A stretch of 64,000 nucleotides of DNA from Akebia trifoliata (taxonomy: Eukaryota; Streptophyta; Magnoliopsida; Ranunculales; Lardizabalaceae): contig CM030714.1 in NCBI GenBank assembly GCA_017979445.1, forward strand, positions 17,603,892 to 17,667,891. Reading direction: 5' to 3'. Position numbers and translations under genes: made by a program. Position 1 is the stretch's first letter. Every line of letters starts with the position of its first letter. The notes beneath the pieces were generated by a model. That model searched no databases. It was not told the origin of the DNA and saw only the letters and a list, made by a program, of their open reading frames with translations. Below, one piece after another: positions 54,151-64,000 of the stretch.

Positions 54151-55808
54151 AAAGAGTAATTATAGGTGAGTCATGTAAGGCATGATAGATCGATAGATCA
54201 TTAGTATACACTCACGTTGACTTTGAGTCCTTGCCTAAGCTACGTGACATCCTGTGTGTATTAGATCTCTAATTATTTGTAATACACCTTATTTGTTTTT
54301 GTAACGTGTTACTCCGTGTAATTACATACTTTATCAAAAAAATTATCTCCGGATTTTATTTCGTGTTGCTCCTATTCTCTTGTATTACTAATTATTTTTT
54401 GTGTGTGAGTTATTTTTGACAAACTTTCTTGCAGGCTATCACCATAAATGTCACACAACCTCGCTTCAAAAGACCATGACTATGATAGTTGGTATCAAAG
54501 ATTCAAGAATTTCTTCTCTATTTTATTGATGAACATTTGCATGTAAATGCAATTTTTGTATAATTTAAAGACAATTCGATATTTACATTTTCTATCTGAT
54601 AGGTGATAGAGTCCCTAGGTCAAGCTTCTTCAAAATTGGTTATTAAATTTGGATGATTTAGACATGCCCATTCACTTTCTTTATGTGATTATTTGAGGAG
54701 ATATTATATTACCGCATCAACTTTGCTAATGCCACCCCAATTTGTATGTAGATCACCCTATACTTCCAAATTGACAACATAACCCTTAACTTTATAAGTC
54801 TTCTTTGAGAGAAAAAGAAAAAAAAAAAATTCCTAAAATGTCCTCATATTAACCTCTAATGAAAAAGTCTTTGATTTTCCTCCTCAAAATCAGCTTTCTT
54901 CATCCTATCAGCTTCAAACTTGATGAACACGATAGGATTTTTAAAGAAATGTATGATGATTGATTTGTTTTTTTCAAGAGATGGTTGACAGACAAGGTGG
55001 AGGTTAATTTAATAAGTTAAAAAATAACCCATCGTTGGGGTTAGTATCTTTAAAATGATGATATTTATTGGAGAAAAATCAGAGGTTTTTTATTTGTTCA
55101 TGAAGAAAAGGACATTTATCAATTTGAATATAAAGGGTGATATCTCAAATATTCAGCAAAACCTAGATCATATATATAAATCACGAGTATAATAAATTTT
55201 GAAGAAATCGTAATGTCACTCTCATAATGATCAACACTGTGGAAAAAAAAAAAACAGTATGCTGATGTAGTAGTGCATAAATATGTTCTTTCATTTTTTT
55301 TTTAACTTGTATCTCGTAGAAAGGAAGAAAGAAATCTATGATTATCTGTATATTACTACGTCAGCACAGTATTGAACTCAATGCCTATTGAAGTCATTGT
55401 AGCACGACTTTAATAATAATAAAATAAAAAATAAAAAAAAATGCAGTATTTTGTAACATAACATATTTATTACTTGTATGAAAAGGGTCGGACCCATAGC
55501 CAGCCCAATTAGTTGACATGCAACACTTTGATGTTATGAGTAAATAAGTTACTTTATAAGTTATAAGGGAAGAGGAAGAATGGGAGGGCTTAGGTTGGCC
55601 CACCTCGAATCCGCCCTATTGATAGTCAGCCTAAAATAAACTAGTTTGATTTGATTGATGTTTGGAATGAGGAAGTAAGTGGCGGTAGGTGGGTGGGTTG
55701 TTTTCAACAAGTCCTTAAGATAACCAAATAACACGGCCAAGTCTCACTCAAAATTCCATCCTTGTCATATTGGTACGTACGTAGTAAACACATCAATTAT
55801 GATTTTAA

Positions 55809-55842
<34 letters not shown>

Positions 55843-55872
55843 ACTCAGTTCTCAATTTGAAATGCAAAATAT
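50669..55872. other. Long intergenic stretch without a supported gene
   Basis: AT-rich. Contains a (TTA)n microsatellite at 54115-54150, a GTCAACTTGACTTGACTGG-type repetitive block at 52730-53020, and (CT)n at 55811-55841. A 125-codon minus-strand frame at 53308-53685 is Phe/Leu/Ile-rich with no domain and arises from A/T tracts. 55215-55410 has weakly self-complementary sequence ending GTCATTGTAGCACGACTT, perhaps a worn family Q relative. Confidence 0.5.
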
Positions 55873-56711
55873 AAAATTCGTTTGACTTTTTTTAAGGAAC
55901 CCACATCTAAGTCATGACACGTGTTCTCCACTTACTTTCAATTTGTATATATATATATATATATATACCCCTCCACTTTTTTTGGTGAATTTCTAACGAC
56001 CTTTTTAATTTCCTCCCCCTTTCAACCTCTCTTGACTATCTTCTTTAATAGGTGATGTATAAAATTACCTAATTGCCCATAATAATATTGTGACCAAAAT
56101 ATCCATGATTTACAATTATCAAAGGTAAAAAAAATAAAGATTTATTACAATAATTCAATACTAATTATCAAATTATCCCCATTTATCTCTATCTATTTGG
56201 TTTACAAAGCAATTTATATAAACTATTCAATTATTATAATAAATCTTATTTTTTAATATTTTTTTTACCTTTGTATTTTTCCATAGGGATTCTCTTCTGC
56301 TTGGAAGGTTAAAATAGAAATTAGGGATGGCAACGGGGCGGGGCAAAATTGCCATCCCTAATAGAAATAATCTTAGTTATGGGAAAATATTGTAAATTTT
56401 ATTATTAAAAGGTGATGAGTCATAAGTGTATAAAATCTGGTTCAAAAGTAAGCTATTAAGCCAATTTGCAAAAATGTTGAAAATGGTGATTTGTAAACCA
56501 TGGGTCTTTTGTATTAGTATGGGCAATTAGGTAATTTTATATATCGTCTATTAAAAAGAGAGGTTTATAGGGAGAGTTTCACCGTTGAAATTACACAAGT
56601 CCTTACAAAATTCACCAAGAAAGTGGAGTGGTATGTATACAAATTCAAAGCTTAGTGAAAACACGCATCATGACGTAGATGTGGGTTCCTTAAAAAGTTC
56701 AAACGAATTTT
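55873..56711. mobile_element. 840-bp inverted-repeat element S
   Basis: Two arms of about 270 bp. Left: AAATTCGTTTGACTTTTTTT, AAGGAACCCACATCTAAGTC, CACTTTTTTTGGTGAATT, AAAATTACCTAATTGCCCAT. The right arm is its complement (AAAATTCGTTTGAACTTTTT, AAGGAACCCACATCTACGTC, AAAATTACCTAATTGCCCAT). A second, inner palindrome (AAAGATTTATTACAATAATT at 56138) lies in the loop. A (TA)n tract at 55946-55967 and the word GGGATGGCAACGGGGCGGGG near 56322 lie inside. No coding region. Confidence 0.8.
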
Positions 56712-56915
56712 ATTAGTTCTTTACGGCTTGGGTAGTAGCCGAATAACTTTGAAAGGCCAATAGTATAACGCCATGTATACACCTAACGTATGTTAAAAAC
56801 GGGGCACAATTCTGGATCGCCACTCTTTAAATATTTTGATATATTCAATACATTAATTAGCATTAATTTTTTTTTTCAAGGTAGAAAGAGGTGAATATGG
56901 ATTTTGTTAGAATAA

Positions 56916-57029
56916 TGCACCTTAGGGTGGAACCTCATATCGGACTTCTTAACGTGAAAGTACATGGTTCCTATCCACTTTCACCTCAAGAAGTGCGATT
57001 TGAGGTTCTAGCTTGAAATCACTCCAACA
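56916..57029. mobile_element. Palindromic MITE, family Q, copy 4
   Basis: GGTGGAACCTCATATCGGAC, TTCTTAACGTGAAAGTACAT and TGGTTCCTATCCACTTTCAC are close to copy 1 in RBOHF intron 5; the right end is AATCACTCCAACATGACTC. One arm is shortened. Confidence 0.7.
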
Positions 57030-57038
57030 TGACTCATT

Positions 57039-57156
57039 TTGTTAACATGTGCACTTGAGGCACACCTTAAAAAGAAATAAGTATACTTTGAAAATTAGAT
57101 TTTGTACCAAGTATTTATTGCACTTTAAAGTGTGCCCTTAGGGTACTAGTTAACAA
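57039..57156. mobile_element. Palindromic MITE, family R, copy 2
   Basis: GTTAACATGTGCACTTGAGG and GCACACCTTAAA on the left against CACTTTAAAGTGTGCCCTTA and TAGTTAACAA on the right, with TATTTATTGCACTTTAAAG as in copy 1. Confidence 0.65.
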
Positions 57157-57690
57157 GACCAAATAAAATAGAAAATAGAAAAGTTCTAAATGAAACAAGC
57201 CAGGCGATAACATTGAAATGTTGGAGAGTATGTAGGAGAGTGAGTCGATGTTCTGCTTGACAATGGAGAAATGTTGAATCAAAATAGATATGGAAGGAGT
57301 CAACCTTCGACCAAGAGGAAGAGGTAGCAATAGAGGGACTAGTAGAAGTAAGAGTTATGTTGGAAGGAAATGAAAATGGGGGATTGGCCATTCTCCAGGT
57401 AGTCCAATGAAATCCTTGAAAGGAGGAATCTGGTGAAGCCTTTAGGTGAGGAAGTTATAGCAACAGTAAGAAGTCCCCAACAAGTGCTCGATGAAATGCC
57501 CGAGAATCAGAGGGGTGGGCTCCCACAGAGAACCCACTTAGGGGTACTGAAACTAAGAGGGCTCCAATAACCACCTTACTAGATGATGTCGAAAGGGTGT
57601 TAGAAACCCAACTAATAATACACTAAGGTGATGAACCAGAACTAGGCAATGTGGTTAGTGTGAGTCCTAGAAATGAAAAGCAGACCCAGA

Positions 57691-58553
57691 CAATATAAGC
57701 TGTGCCAGGATTGATTCTGACAGAGGGCTCTTTTCTTATGGATAATGCTCTCAAAGATGAGGGCAGGACAAAACCACTGTCTTGGGCAAGATTGGTGGGG
57801 ACAAATACAAAAGCCTCAGCTAGAGGTCAAGGCAAGCTAACCTTTCATTCTAAGATTCTTGAGAGTAGCCAGAGATTTATCTCTTAGCAAAAAAAAAAAA
57901 AAAATGCTATGAAAAAGAGAAGATGTAGGGAAAAGGAGTCTGGTGAGTCACTTCATGGGCATAAGTTCTCGTATGTTGTAGTCAAGAATACTATCAACAA
58001 ACTGTGGACACCAAGAGGGAATTTTGAAATTTTTTCGAAGGGTAACAAAATGTACTTTTTTAAGTTTGGAGCTGAAGATGATAGAATCAAAGCCCTGCTT
58101 CAAGGTCCTTGGTTTGTGGTAGGAAGGTTGATGATAGTAAAGGAATGGATAAACATAATTGAGTTGGAAAAACTGGAATCAACATCCATCCCTGTCTAGA
58201 TCAAATTCCATTATCTCCCAAACTAGTTTTGGTATCCTGATACCTTATGATTCATAACTAGCTCGATAGGGAAGCCTATATTTATGGATAGTACTATAGA
58301 AGGACAACTGAAATTGTCATATGCTAGGGTCTATGTGGAAATCTATGCTAATAAAGAGATCCCAAATAAGATTTACGTGGAAGTAGAGGATAATGTGCAT
58401 GCTGAAGTATCCTTAGAGTATGATTGGATGCCCCTTAAGTGTCCAACATGCTGCACATTTGGGCATGTGGAAGGACATTGCCCCTCATTTGTTACAACTA
58501 TCAGGAAAGATGAGCAAGGGCTGAATTCTGAACAGGAGAAGTTGACAAGGACA
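57691..58553 (+). pseudogene. LINE ORF1 (nucleic-acid-binding protein)
   Basis: N-terminal part near 57780-57885 (SWARLVGTNTKASARGQGKL), an A16 run at 57890-57905, then NTINKLWTPRGNFEIFSKGN and FKFGAEDDRIKALLQGPWF (DUF4283 fold), SYARVYVEIYANKEIPNKIY, and the knuckle CPTCCTFGHVEGHC at 58440-58481 with all four ligands (CX2CX4HX4C). Stops near 58198 and 58230 split it into the frames 57909-58199 and 58284-58556. It would bind the element RNA during target-primed reverse transcription. Confidence 0.88.
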
Positions 58554-59162
58554 TAAACAAATTTAAGAGTAGAGAAGGAGTGGACAATAGTCACAACAAA
58601 ACACAATCAAAACACTAGATTTGATCAGTCAGGTCCAACACCAAGACGGAAGGGAAATCAGAGGGGGAAGGGAGGAGTGATAACAAAAGGAGGCAACTCC
58701 TACCAATAGAGCATAAAGTGGGAGGAACTAGCTCAAGCATGGTATAGAGAAAATGTGATTGGGGAATCAAGCAAAAAAATTGAGATATAAGGAATAATAG
58801 TAGAAAGAAAACACCTAAGATAATGGGGTATAATAAAAGCAAAGGAAGAGAGAAAATTGATTCTAAATCGAAGGGGGAAAAAATCAGTAGGCACAACAAC
58901 TACACCCCTTTGCAGACTCCATCACCAAATAGATTCTTGGCACTTCAGGAGAAGGAGGATAACACAAGTATTGAAATTCAGAAATGGGGTAATAAGGACT
59001 TTAACAAATTCCAAGTGGATGAAGTAGCCATGAAGCAAAATCACAAACTGCCATCCTTATTGTAGATCAAGGAGGCAATAAAAGTTATGACTGAACAAGG
59101 CAAGAATAAATAGAGACAAGAGGAAGAGGGAGTAGAAGAGGAGAAGGACACAGATGTTACCC

Positions 59163-60010
59163 AATAAAGTGTGCCATGTGGAATATTCGAGGCCTCAATG
59201 ATCCTCTGAAGCAGCAAGAGATGGGGACTTTCATTAAGAAGAACCATATCGATGTTATAGGGATTGTGGAGACCAGAGTAAGATAGTTCAATAGAGATGA
59301 TGTCTCGAGAAGAGTGTGGCCAGAATGGGAGATGGAAGACAATTACTATACTATCTTGAAGGGTAGAATTTGGGTGGGGTGGAACAATAGTGTGATCAAT
59401 ATGAAAATCCAACCAAATGATCACATTACAAGGGAAACACATAGAGGTGTACCAGTTCCTTCTAACAATGATATATGGGCACAATGATAAGTAAGAAATG
59501 AAAAAGTGTATGGAGAGAACTAGAATGCATAACAGACCATATTGACAGCCCCTGGTTGGTTATGGGAGATTTCAACTCAATTACCTCAGTTGGGGAGAAG
59601 ATAAGGGGATGAGAGTGAAGATGACTGATATACAGGACTTGAAGGAGTGCCTCCAGAAGACATGCCTCATGTACCTTAAAGCTAAGGGATGCCATTTAAC
59701 CTGGTACAATAAACAGGACAATAGAAGGATTCTATTTAAACTCGATAGAGTTATGAACAACATTAATTGGCTAGAAGCTTTTGAGAGCTCTAAAGTTGAA
59801 TTCCACTTGTCAGGGATTTTAGATCAAAGCCCCATGTTTGTGTCTCTCGGAGATGAAGAGAGGCTAAGGCTGAGACCCTTCAAGTTCTTCAATTTCTGGG
59901 CTGAGGATAGAAGCTTCCTTGATATAGTGGATAGAAGTTGGGAGGAAGCTGTGAGAGGCAACCCAATGTTCAGAGTTGTTCTAAAACTCCAAAGGCTAAA
60001 TTTGCTCTAA
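59163..60010 (+). pseudogene. LINE ORF2 endonuclease domain
   Basis: APE-type endonuclease: CAMWNIRGLNDPLKQQEMG, HIDVIGIVETRV (catalytic Glu), DSPWLVMGDFNSITSVGEK near 59545-59605, then GCHLTWYNKQDNRRILFKLD and LSGILDQSP where SDHSP is expected. Several stops and frame changes before the 133-codon frame at 59609-60010. Confidence 0.88.
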
Positions 60011-61480
60011 AGTCGTGGAGTTTTCACTATTTTGGGGAAGAAAAAAAAGCTTTTATGAAGACCTATAAGATCCAAAAAGAAGTTCAAGAACAACCTTTGA
60101 ACTAGGAGCTCGCTAAACAAGAGAGAAGAAGCAGCAACTAGATAGCAATCGAGAGTGAACTGGCTTAAGCTTGGCGAGTTTAACACAACTTTCTTCCATA
60201 AGTCTTTGGTAGCTAGAAGAGTGAGAAACAAAATATCCTCTACTAAAGACAGAAATGGAGATCGGGTGGAGGGAAATGAAAACCTAGAGAAGGAGATTGT
60301 TGGGTACTATAAAAATCTATTTGGAGCCAGATCTGATAGTTCCATAGACAACCATGAGTTGCAGCTGAAGTAAATCGATGAAGCCTCTACAAATGAGCTA
60401 ATCAAACCTATGAACGAAGAACACATCAGGTTAGCTATGCTCTCCATGGTTGGGGTCAAAGCCCCTAGCCCTGACTGATATTCTGCTACCTTCTTCCAGA
60501 AGTCGTGGGACATAGTCAAAAGAGATATGGTGGCTGCTATCAAGTATTACTTTCAGAGGGGGAAGTTGGTAAGGGAAATTAATGCTACAACAATAACCCT
60601 TGTCCCTAAAACTGATATGCCTACCTCCTTAGAAGAGTATAGACCCATAGCATGTTGCAATGTGATTTACAAGTGCATGTCCAAGATTCTAGCCATAAAC
60701 TCAAAGGCACTCTGAATGAGATAGTGAGCCTGTTCCAATCAGCATTCATCCAAAGGAGGTCAATCAAAGACAACTTAATGCTATCTCAAGAATTGGTTAG
60801 AAACTTTCATAGAGCGAAAAATCCCCCTAGATGTGTTGCAAAGGTCGACTTGAAGAAGGCTTACGATTTAATTACATGGGAGGCAATCATCCACTGCTTG
60901 GAGTTGATGAAATTTCCAGATAATTTTATAACCTAGATATGGGGATGCATCTTATCCCCTATGTACTTGATAGCCATGAACGGAAGCTTGAAAAGATACT
61001 TCTCAAGCAAGAGAGGGATCCATCAAGGGGACCCTTTATCCCTTATCTGTTTGTGCTCGTGATGGAGCTACTTTCAACTAAACTCCAAGATATGGCCAAT
61101 AAAGGGAAATTAGATTTGATGGACAAATGTAGAGACCCCAAAGTTAGCCACTTGATTTTCATTGATAACCTGATATTATTCTTCAAAGGGAGTACCAAAT
61201 CTGCAAATGCTATTAAAGAAGCTATGGAATGGTTCAACAATATCACAAGGCTAAAGATGAACTTGAATAAAAGCAAGCTTTATTATGCCGGGATTGGTAG
61301 CCAAGTGAGAGAGAGAATTTTCATAACCCTTTAAATTGCTGAAGCTACTCTTCTTGTCAAGTATCTTGGTTTGCTCCTCATCTCAACAAGACTCAAGGAT
61401 GTTGATTGCAAACCTATTGTTAGTAAGATAACTAATAGGATCAAGTCCTAGAAAGTCCATTTTCTCTCTTTTGTAGGAAT
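60011..61480 (+). pseudogene. LINE ORF2 reverse transcriptase domain
   Basis: Reads NWLKLGEFNTTFFHKSL, ATTITLVPKTDMPTSLEEYR, PIACCNVIYKCMSKILA, then in another frame FIQRRSIKDNLMLSQELVRN and VAKVDLKKAYDLITWEAI, and GPFIPYLFVLVMELLS. The catalytic FADD is replaced by FIDN (about 61158-61169), so the enzyme is inactive besides being frameshifted. Confidence 0.9.
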
Positions 61481-63190
61481 GATATAACTCATCAAATTAG
61501 TGATATGTAGTATGCAAATCTATTGCTCTAGTATGTTAATGCTCCCCAAGAAGGTGTTGAAAGAATATATGCTAGTTTCCTATGGGCAGGGCTGAAAATG
61601 GGGAACAAAATGCATTGTGTAAGTTGAAAGAGAATGGCTAGGGGAAGGGAAGAAGGTGGGTTGGGATTTCATGACCTTGGTCTTCAAAACAAAATGGGTA
61701 TTGCTAGAAAAGTTTGGGATATTACCTCGAACAGGAAAAACATATGGGTGGAATGGATCCAAAAGAATTTGATTAGAGAAGACCACTTTTAGATTATGAG
61801 TATCCCTAATAATGTATTGTGGATGTAGACAAAACTGTTGTAGATGAGAGAGGCCACCAAAGACATGATCACTTATAGAATCGAGGATGGCAACAACACT
61901 TATATATGGCATGACCTATGGACTATTGAGGGAGTGATGTAACAAGGGAACTCCTATGACACCAGATTTCATAGCTAGGCCAAGGTTAACAATCTAGTTC
62001 TAGGAAGCGAGTGACACCTTCCTGCTCACCTAACTACCTCATTAAGGGAGATATGGGATCATATCGAAGTCATGGCTCTCGACTGCTCAGAGTCAGACAA
62101 AGTTATTTGGACAACTGATCTTAAAGGGACTTACTCCATGAAGTCTGCATTCAAATCCCTTAAAGAGACTAGACCTCAAATTAGATGGCACAACTTGGTA
62201 TGGTTCCTTAACAACATCAAACAGCATGGTACCACTGTATGGCTTTGCCCAGAGGGGTCATTCAAAACTCATGTTGGTGCTTCTGTAGAAACCATCTTGA
62301 ATCAAATGATCACTTATTTCTTGGATGTAATTTCTCCCACGACTTGTGGCAAATAATGCTAAGAAGATCCAACATACCATAGTCAAACAGAAATTGGAGA
62401 GAAGAGGTCCAGTGGGCATGCAAAAATTTCAAATGTAAAACTTTTCGGGCGATCACTAAAAAATTAGCATTCAATGCCTTCATTCACCATATATGAGCTG
62501 AGCGATGTAAGTGGATCTTCCAAAATAGCTACAACCCCTCTGAGCTTGTAGAGATTATGATAGTTAGAGATGTTCGAATGAGATTTCAAAGCATCAAAGC
62601 TTCTACAGAAGACAACCCATCTTCTAGAGCCTTTACGGATTCGTGGAACCTGGCCCCTAAGTACATGGTCAGATTGCCTTTGAAATGTAGATGGACCAAG
62701 CCTCTAGAACAATGGTTTGTGCTTAACACCGATGGGTCTCTAAGACGTAATAGGGGAGGAGAAGGGGCTATTATCAAAAGCAGCAGTGCCAAGATGGTGA
62801 AAGCTCTAGCGGAGCAAAACCAATGAGGGATAGTCTTATACCATGAGTTTTAAGCAATTCCCAAAGGAATGACAATGGTGGAAAAGGAAAACATCTAAGT
62901 ACTAAAGGTTAGAACTGACTCTAAAGTGGCTATCAAAGGCATTAAGGGGGAGAGAGCAATCCCATGAAAAGAGGAAAGGTTGGTTAAAGCCATTAAGATG
63001 AAAGGGAGCTACTTTCAAATAATCAAGTTCACCTTTTACTATAGAAAATGGAACAAAGTTGTCGACTTTCTTGCTTCACTCCTTCCTTTTTTAGGCAGAG
63101 TTATTTTTGAGCATAGGAACCTCCCTCAGCGGTCGGTAGACATTATATGTAAGGATGCTTTTGGGTATACCTATGATAGCTTGTAATCTT
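61481..63190 (+). pseudogene. LINE ORF2 C-terminal region with RNase H
   Basis: Zinc-binding region near 62040-62340 (YSMKSAFKSLKETRPQIRWH, NLVWFLNNIKQHGTTVWLC) and a plant-type RNase H near 62715-62825 (FVLNTDGSLRRNRGGEGAII, first catalytic Asp present), ending with FYYRKWNKVVDFLASLL near 63035-63090. Stops throughout. Confidence 0.82.
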
Positions 63191-63247
63191 GTTCTTTTTG
63201 GTTGGGGGTCTACCTAACCCCCAATTAATAGACAAAAAAAAAAAAAA

Positions 63248-63434
63248 GAACAATAAGACCAATCAAATATTTATCAAAACTTGGAGGGACTTATCTATAC
63301 CACATAGTCTTTGAGAAGATGTATTTAACACCATCAAACATGGGAGGTCAAGTAGAGTTTCATTTCTCAGATCTAGACATGATTCAAAGACAATATGATC
63401 AGCTCAAGGTTGTTAGACGCTTTTAAAACAATCT
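63248..63434 (-). pseudogene. Copia gag start, truncated
   Basis: On the minus strand 63347-63321 reads PPMFDGVKY, the opening motif of copia gag, followed by YIFSKTMWYR. It is preceded by a short leader and a primer site and cut off by the LINE poly(A) end at 63247. Confidence 0.65.
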
Positions 63435-63446
63435 GCTTTGATACCA
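63435..63446 (-). other. tRNA-Met primer binding site
   Basis: TGGTATCAAAGC on the minus strand, two bases from the LTR end; one mismatch to the usual plant copia primer site TGGTATCAGAGC. Confidence 0.8.
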
Positions 63447-63448
63447 AT

Positions 63449-64000
63449 TGAAATTACTGGCTTTGTACTATGTCTAAACTTAAAAAAGGGGTGAATAGGT
63501 AAATTAAAATTTATGTTTTAATTTCACCCCACGAAGTTAGATTATGTCTCGATTATGCTACGATGATGAAGATGCACAATATTAATTTAATTTGAGTTAC
63601 GGCATGACATATTACACATACTCATAAAGTAGACAATTTATCTAATGTTGGATATGCATGTCATGGCATTCATGTAAATTAAGACATAGTGTATAATCAT
63701 AAAGAATAGACGAGATTTATAGTGATTTGGCAACTTGCCTACATTCACTACTAAGTACCTTACTTCCGGATTTTGGGTTCCACTATCAAAATGAAGGTTT
63801 ATGGTTCACTTCGAAATCTTACATATAATTTTTAAGCTTATGAAAAATTCTAAACCTTACGATTGAGAGAATGACTTTCTCTTGAAATGAAATTTTTTTA
63901 TCTGTAGAATCCCCAAACTGATTTGTTCAAATGAGGTAGCACCTCATTCAAACTCTAAGTTTTATTATTTGAAAAACCTTAGAATTTTTTTTCTTGAGTA
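63449..64000 (-). mobile_element. Copia (Sirevirus-like) 5' LTR, runs off the window
   Basis: Same LTR family as 3557-5691: on the minus strand CATTCTCTCAATCGTAAGG, GTGAACCATAAACCTTC, ACTATAAATC and CTATTCACCCCCTT. It ends TTTCA at 63449 next to the primer site. The LTR start lies beyond position 64000. Confidence 0.82.

Larger units (their letters stand above)
57200..63247 (+). mobile_element. L1-type LINE, degraded but near full length
   Basis: Order along the plus strand: GC-richer leader, ORF1 with DUF4283 and a CCHC knuckle, ORF2 with endonuclease, reverse transcriptase, zinc-binding region and RNase H, then a short 3' UTR ending in poly(A) (63233-63247). Many stops and frame breaks. 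The 5' end lies somewhere in 57157-57700. The poly(A) end abuts copia gag sequence. I could not define a target duplication. Confidence 0.9.

Noticed and set aside
58615..59763. Minus-strand frames of 60-147 codons opposite the LINE
   Set aside because: The plus strand carries the recognisable LINE endonuclease; the minus-strand peptides are Leu/Ser/Pro-rich shadows.

Overview
The window is plant nuclear DNA, almost certainly from a eudicot with a repeat-rich genome (probably woody; I cannot name the species). It holds one intact protein-coding gene, with plant-type GT-AG introns and UTRs, set in layers of retrotransposons, MITEs and AT-rich spacer. I saw no tRNA, rRNA or CRISPR array, and no bacterial or organellar gene cluster.

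The gene is a minus-strand respiratory burst oxidase of the RBOHF type (plant NADPH oxidase). I rebuilt 14 exons between 40596 (ATG) and 18355 (stop). All junctions are GT-AG and keep frame, giving 2844 nt and 947 residues. The parts are an Arg/Ser-rich N-terminus, a canonical EF-hand, the six-helix ferric reductase core with four heme histidines, the FAD site, the NADPH site and the FEFHKEHF C-terminus. Intron 5 is 14,475 bp. It contains a Ty1-copia element (A, 23821-34597, plus strand, 5-bp target duplication), which is itself interrupted by a second copia element in the opposite orientation (B, 26543-31680). The intron also holds a 5'-truncated LINE, a palindromic MITE and a duplicated copy of its own 5' end.

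Left part (1-18 kb): a three-zone minisatellite (1-1215); two inverted LTRs of one Ty3/gypsy Tat-type family (1523-3247 plus, 6542-8249 minus), the second followed by decayed RT, RNase H, second RNase H and integrase (8250-10684, minus); a Sirevirus-like copia LTR (3557-5691) and an inverted relative (14970-16130); a 64-bp minisatellite (about 5780-6470); and a decayed gypsy element with a TGTAACACCCC LTR (10685-14969) whose 3' LTR carries a 171-bp tandem repeat.

Right part (41-64 kb): no intact gene. There is a diverged gypsy-type LTR (from 41997), a TRIM-like repeat (about 44080-44610), a 1-kb terminal-inverted-repeat element with a 9-bp target duplication and a nested MITE (44988-46011), three similar 380-388-bp MITEs back to back separated only by TA runs (48888-50083), further palindromic MITEs, an 840-bp inverted repeat (55873-56711), a degraded L1-type LINE ending in poly(A) (about 57200-63247), and the 5' end of a minus-strand copia element (63248 to the window edge).

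No wholly new multi-gene system was found. The most unusual points are the transposon-inflated intron of an otherwise intact RBOHF gene and the modular family of TA-targeting MITEs that share a core but differ at their ends. Coordinates of decayed elements are approximate; RBOHF exon boundaries and the LTR ends of A and B were counted base by base.
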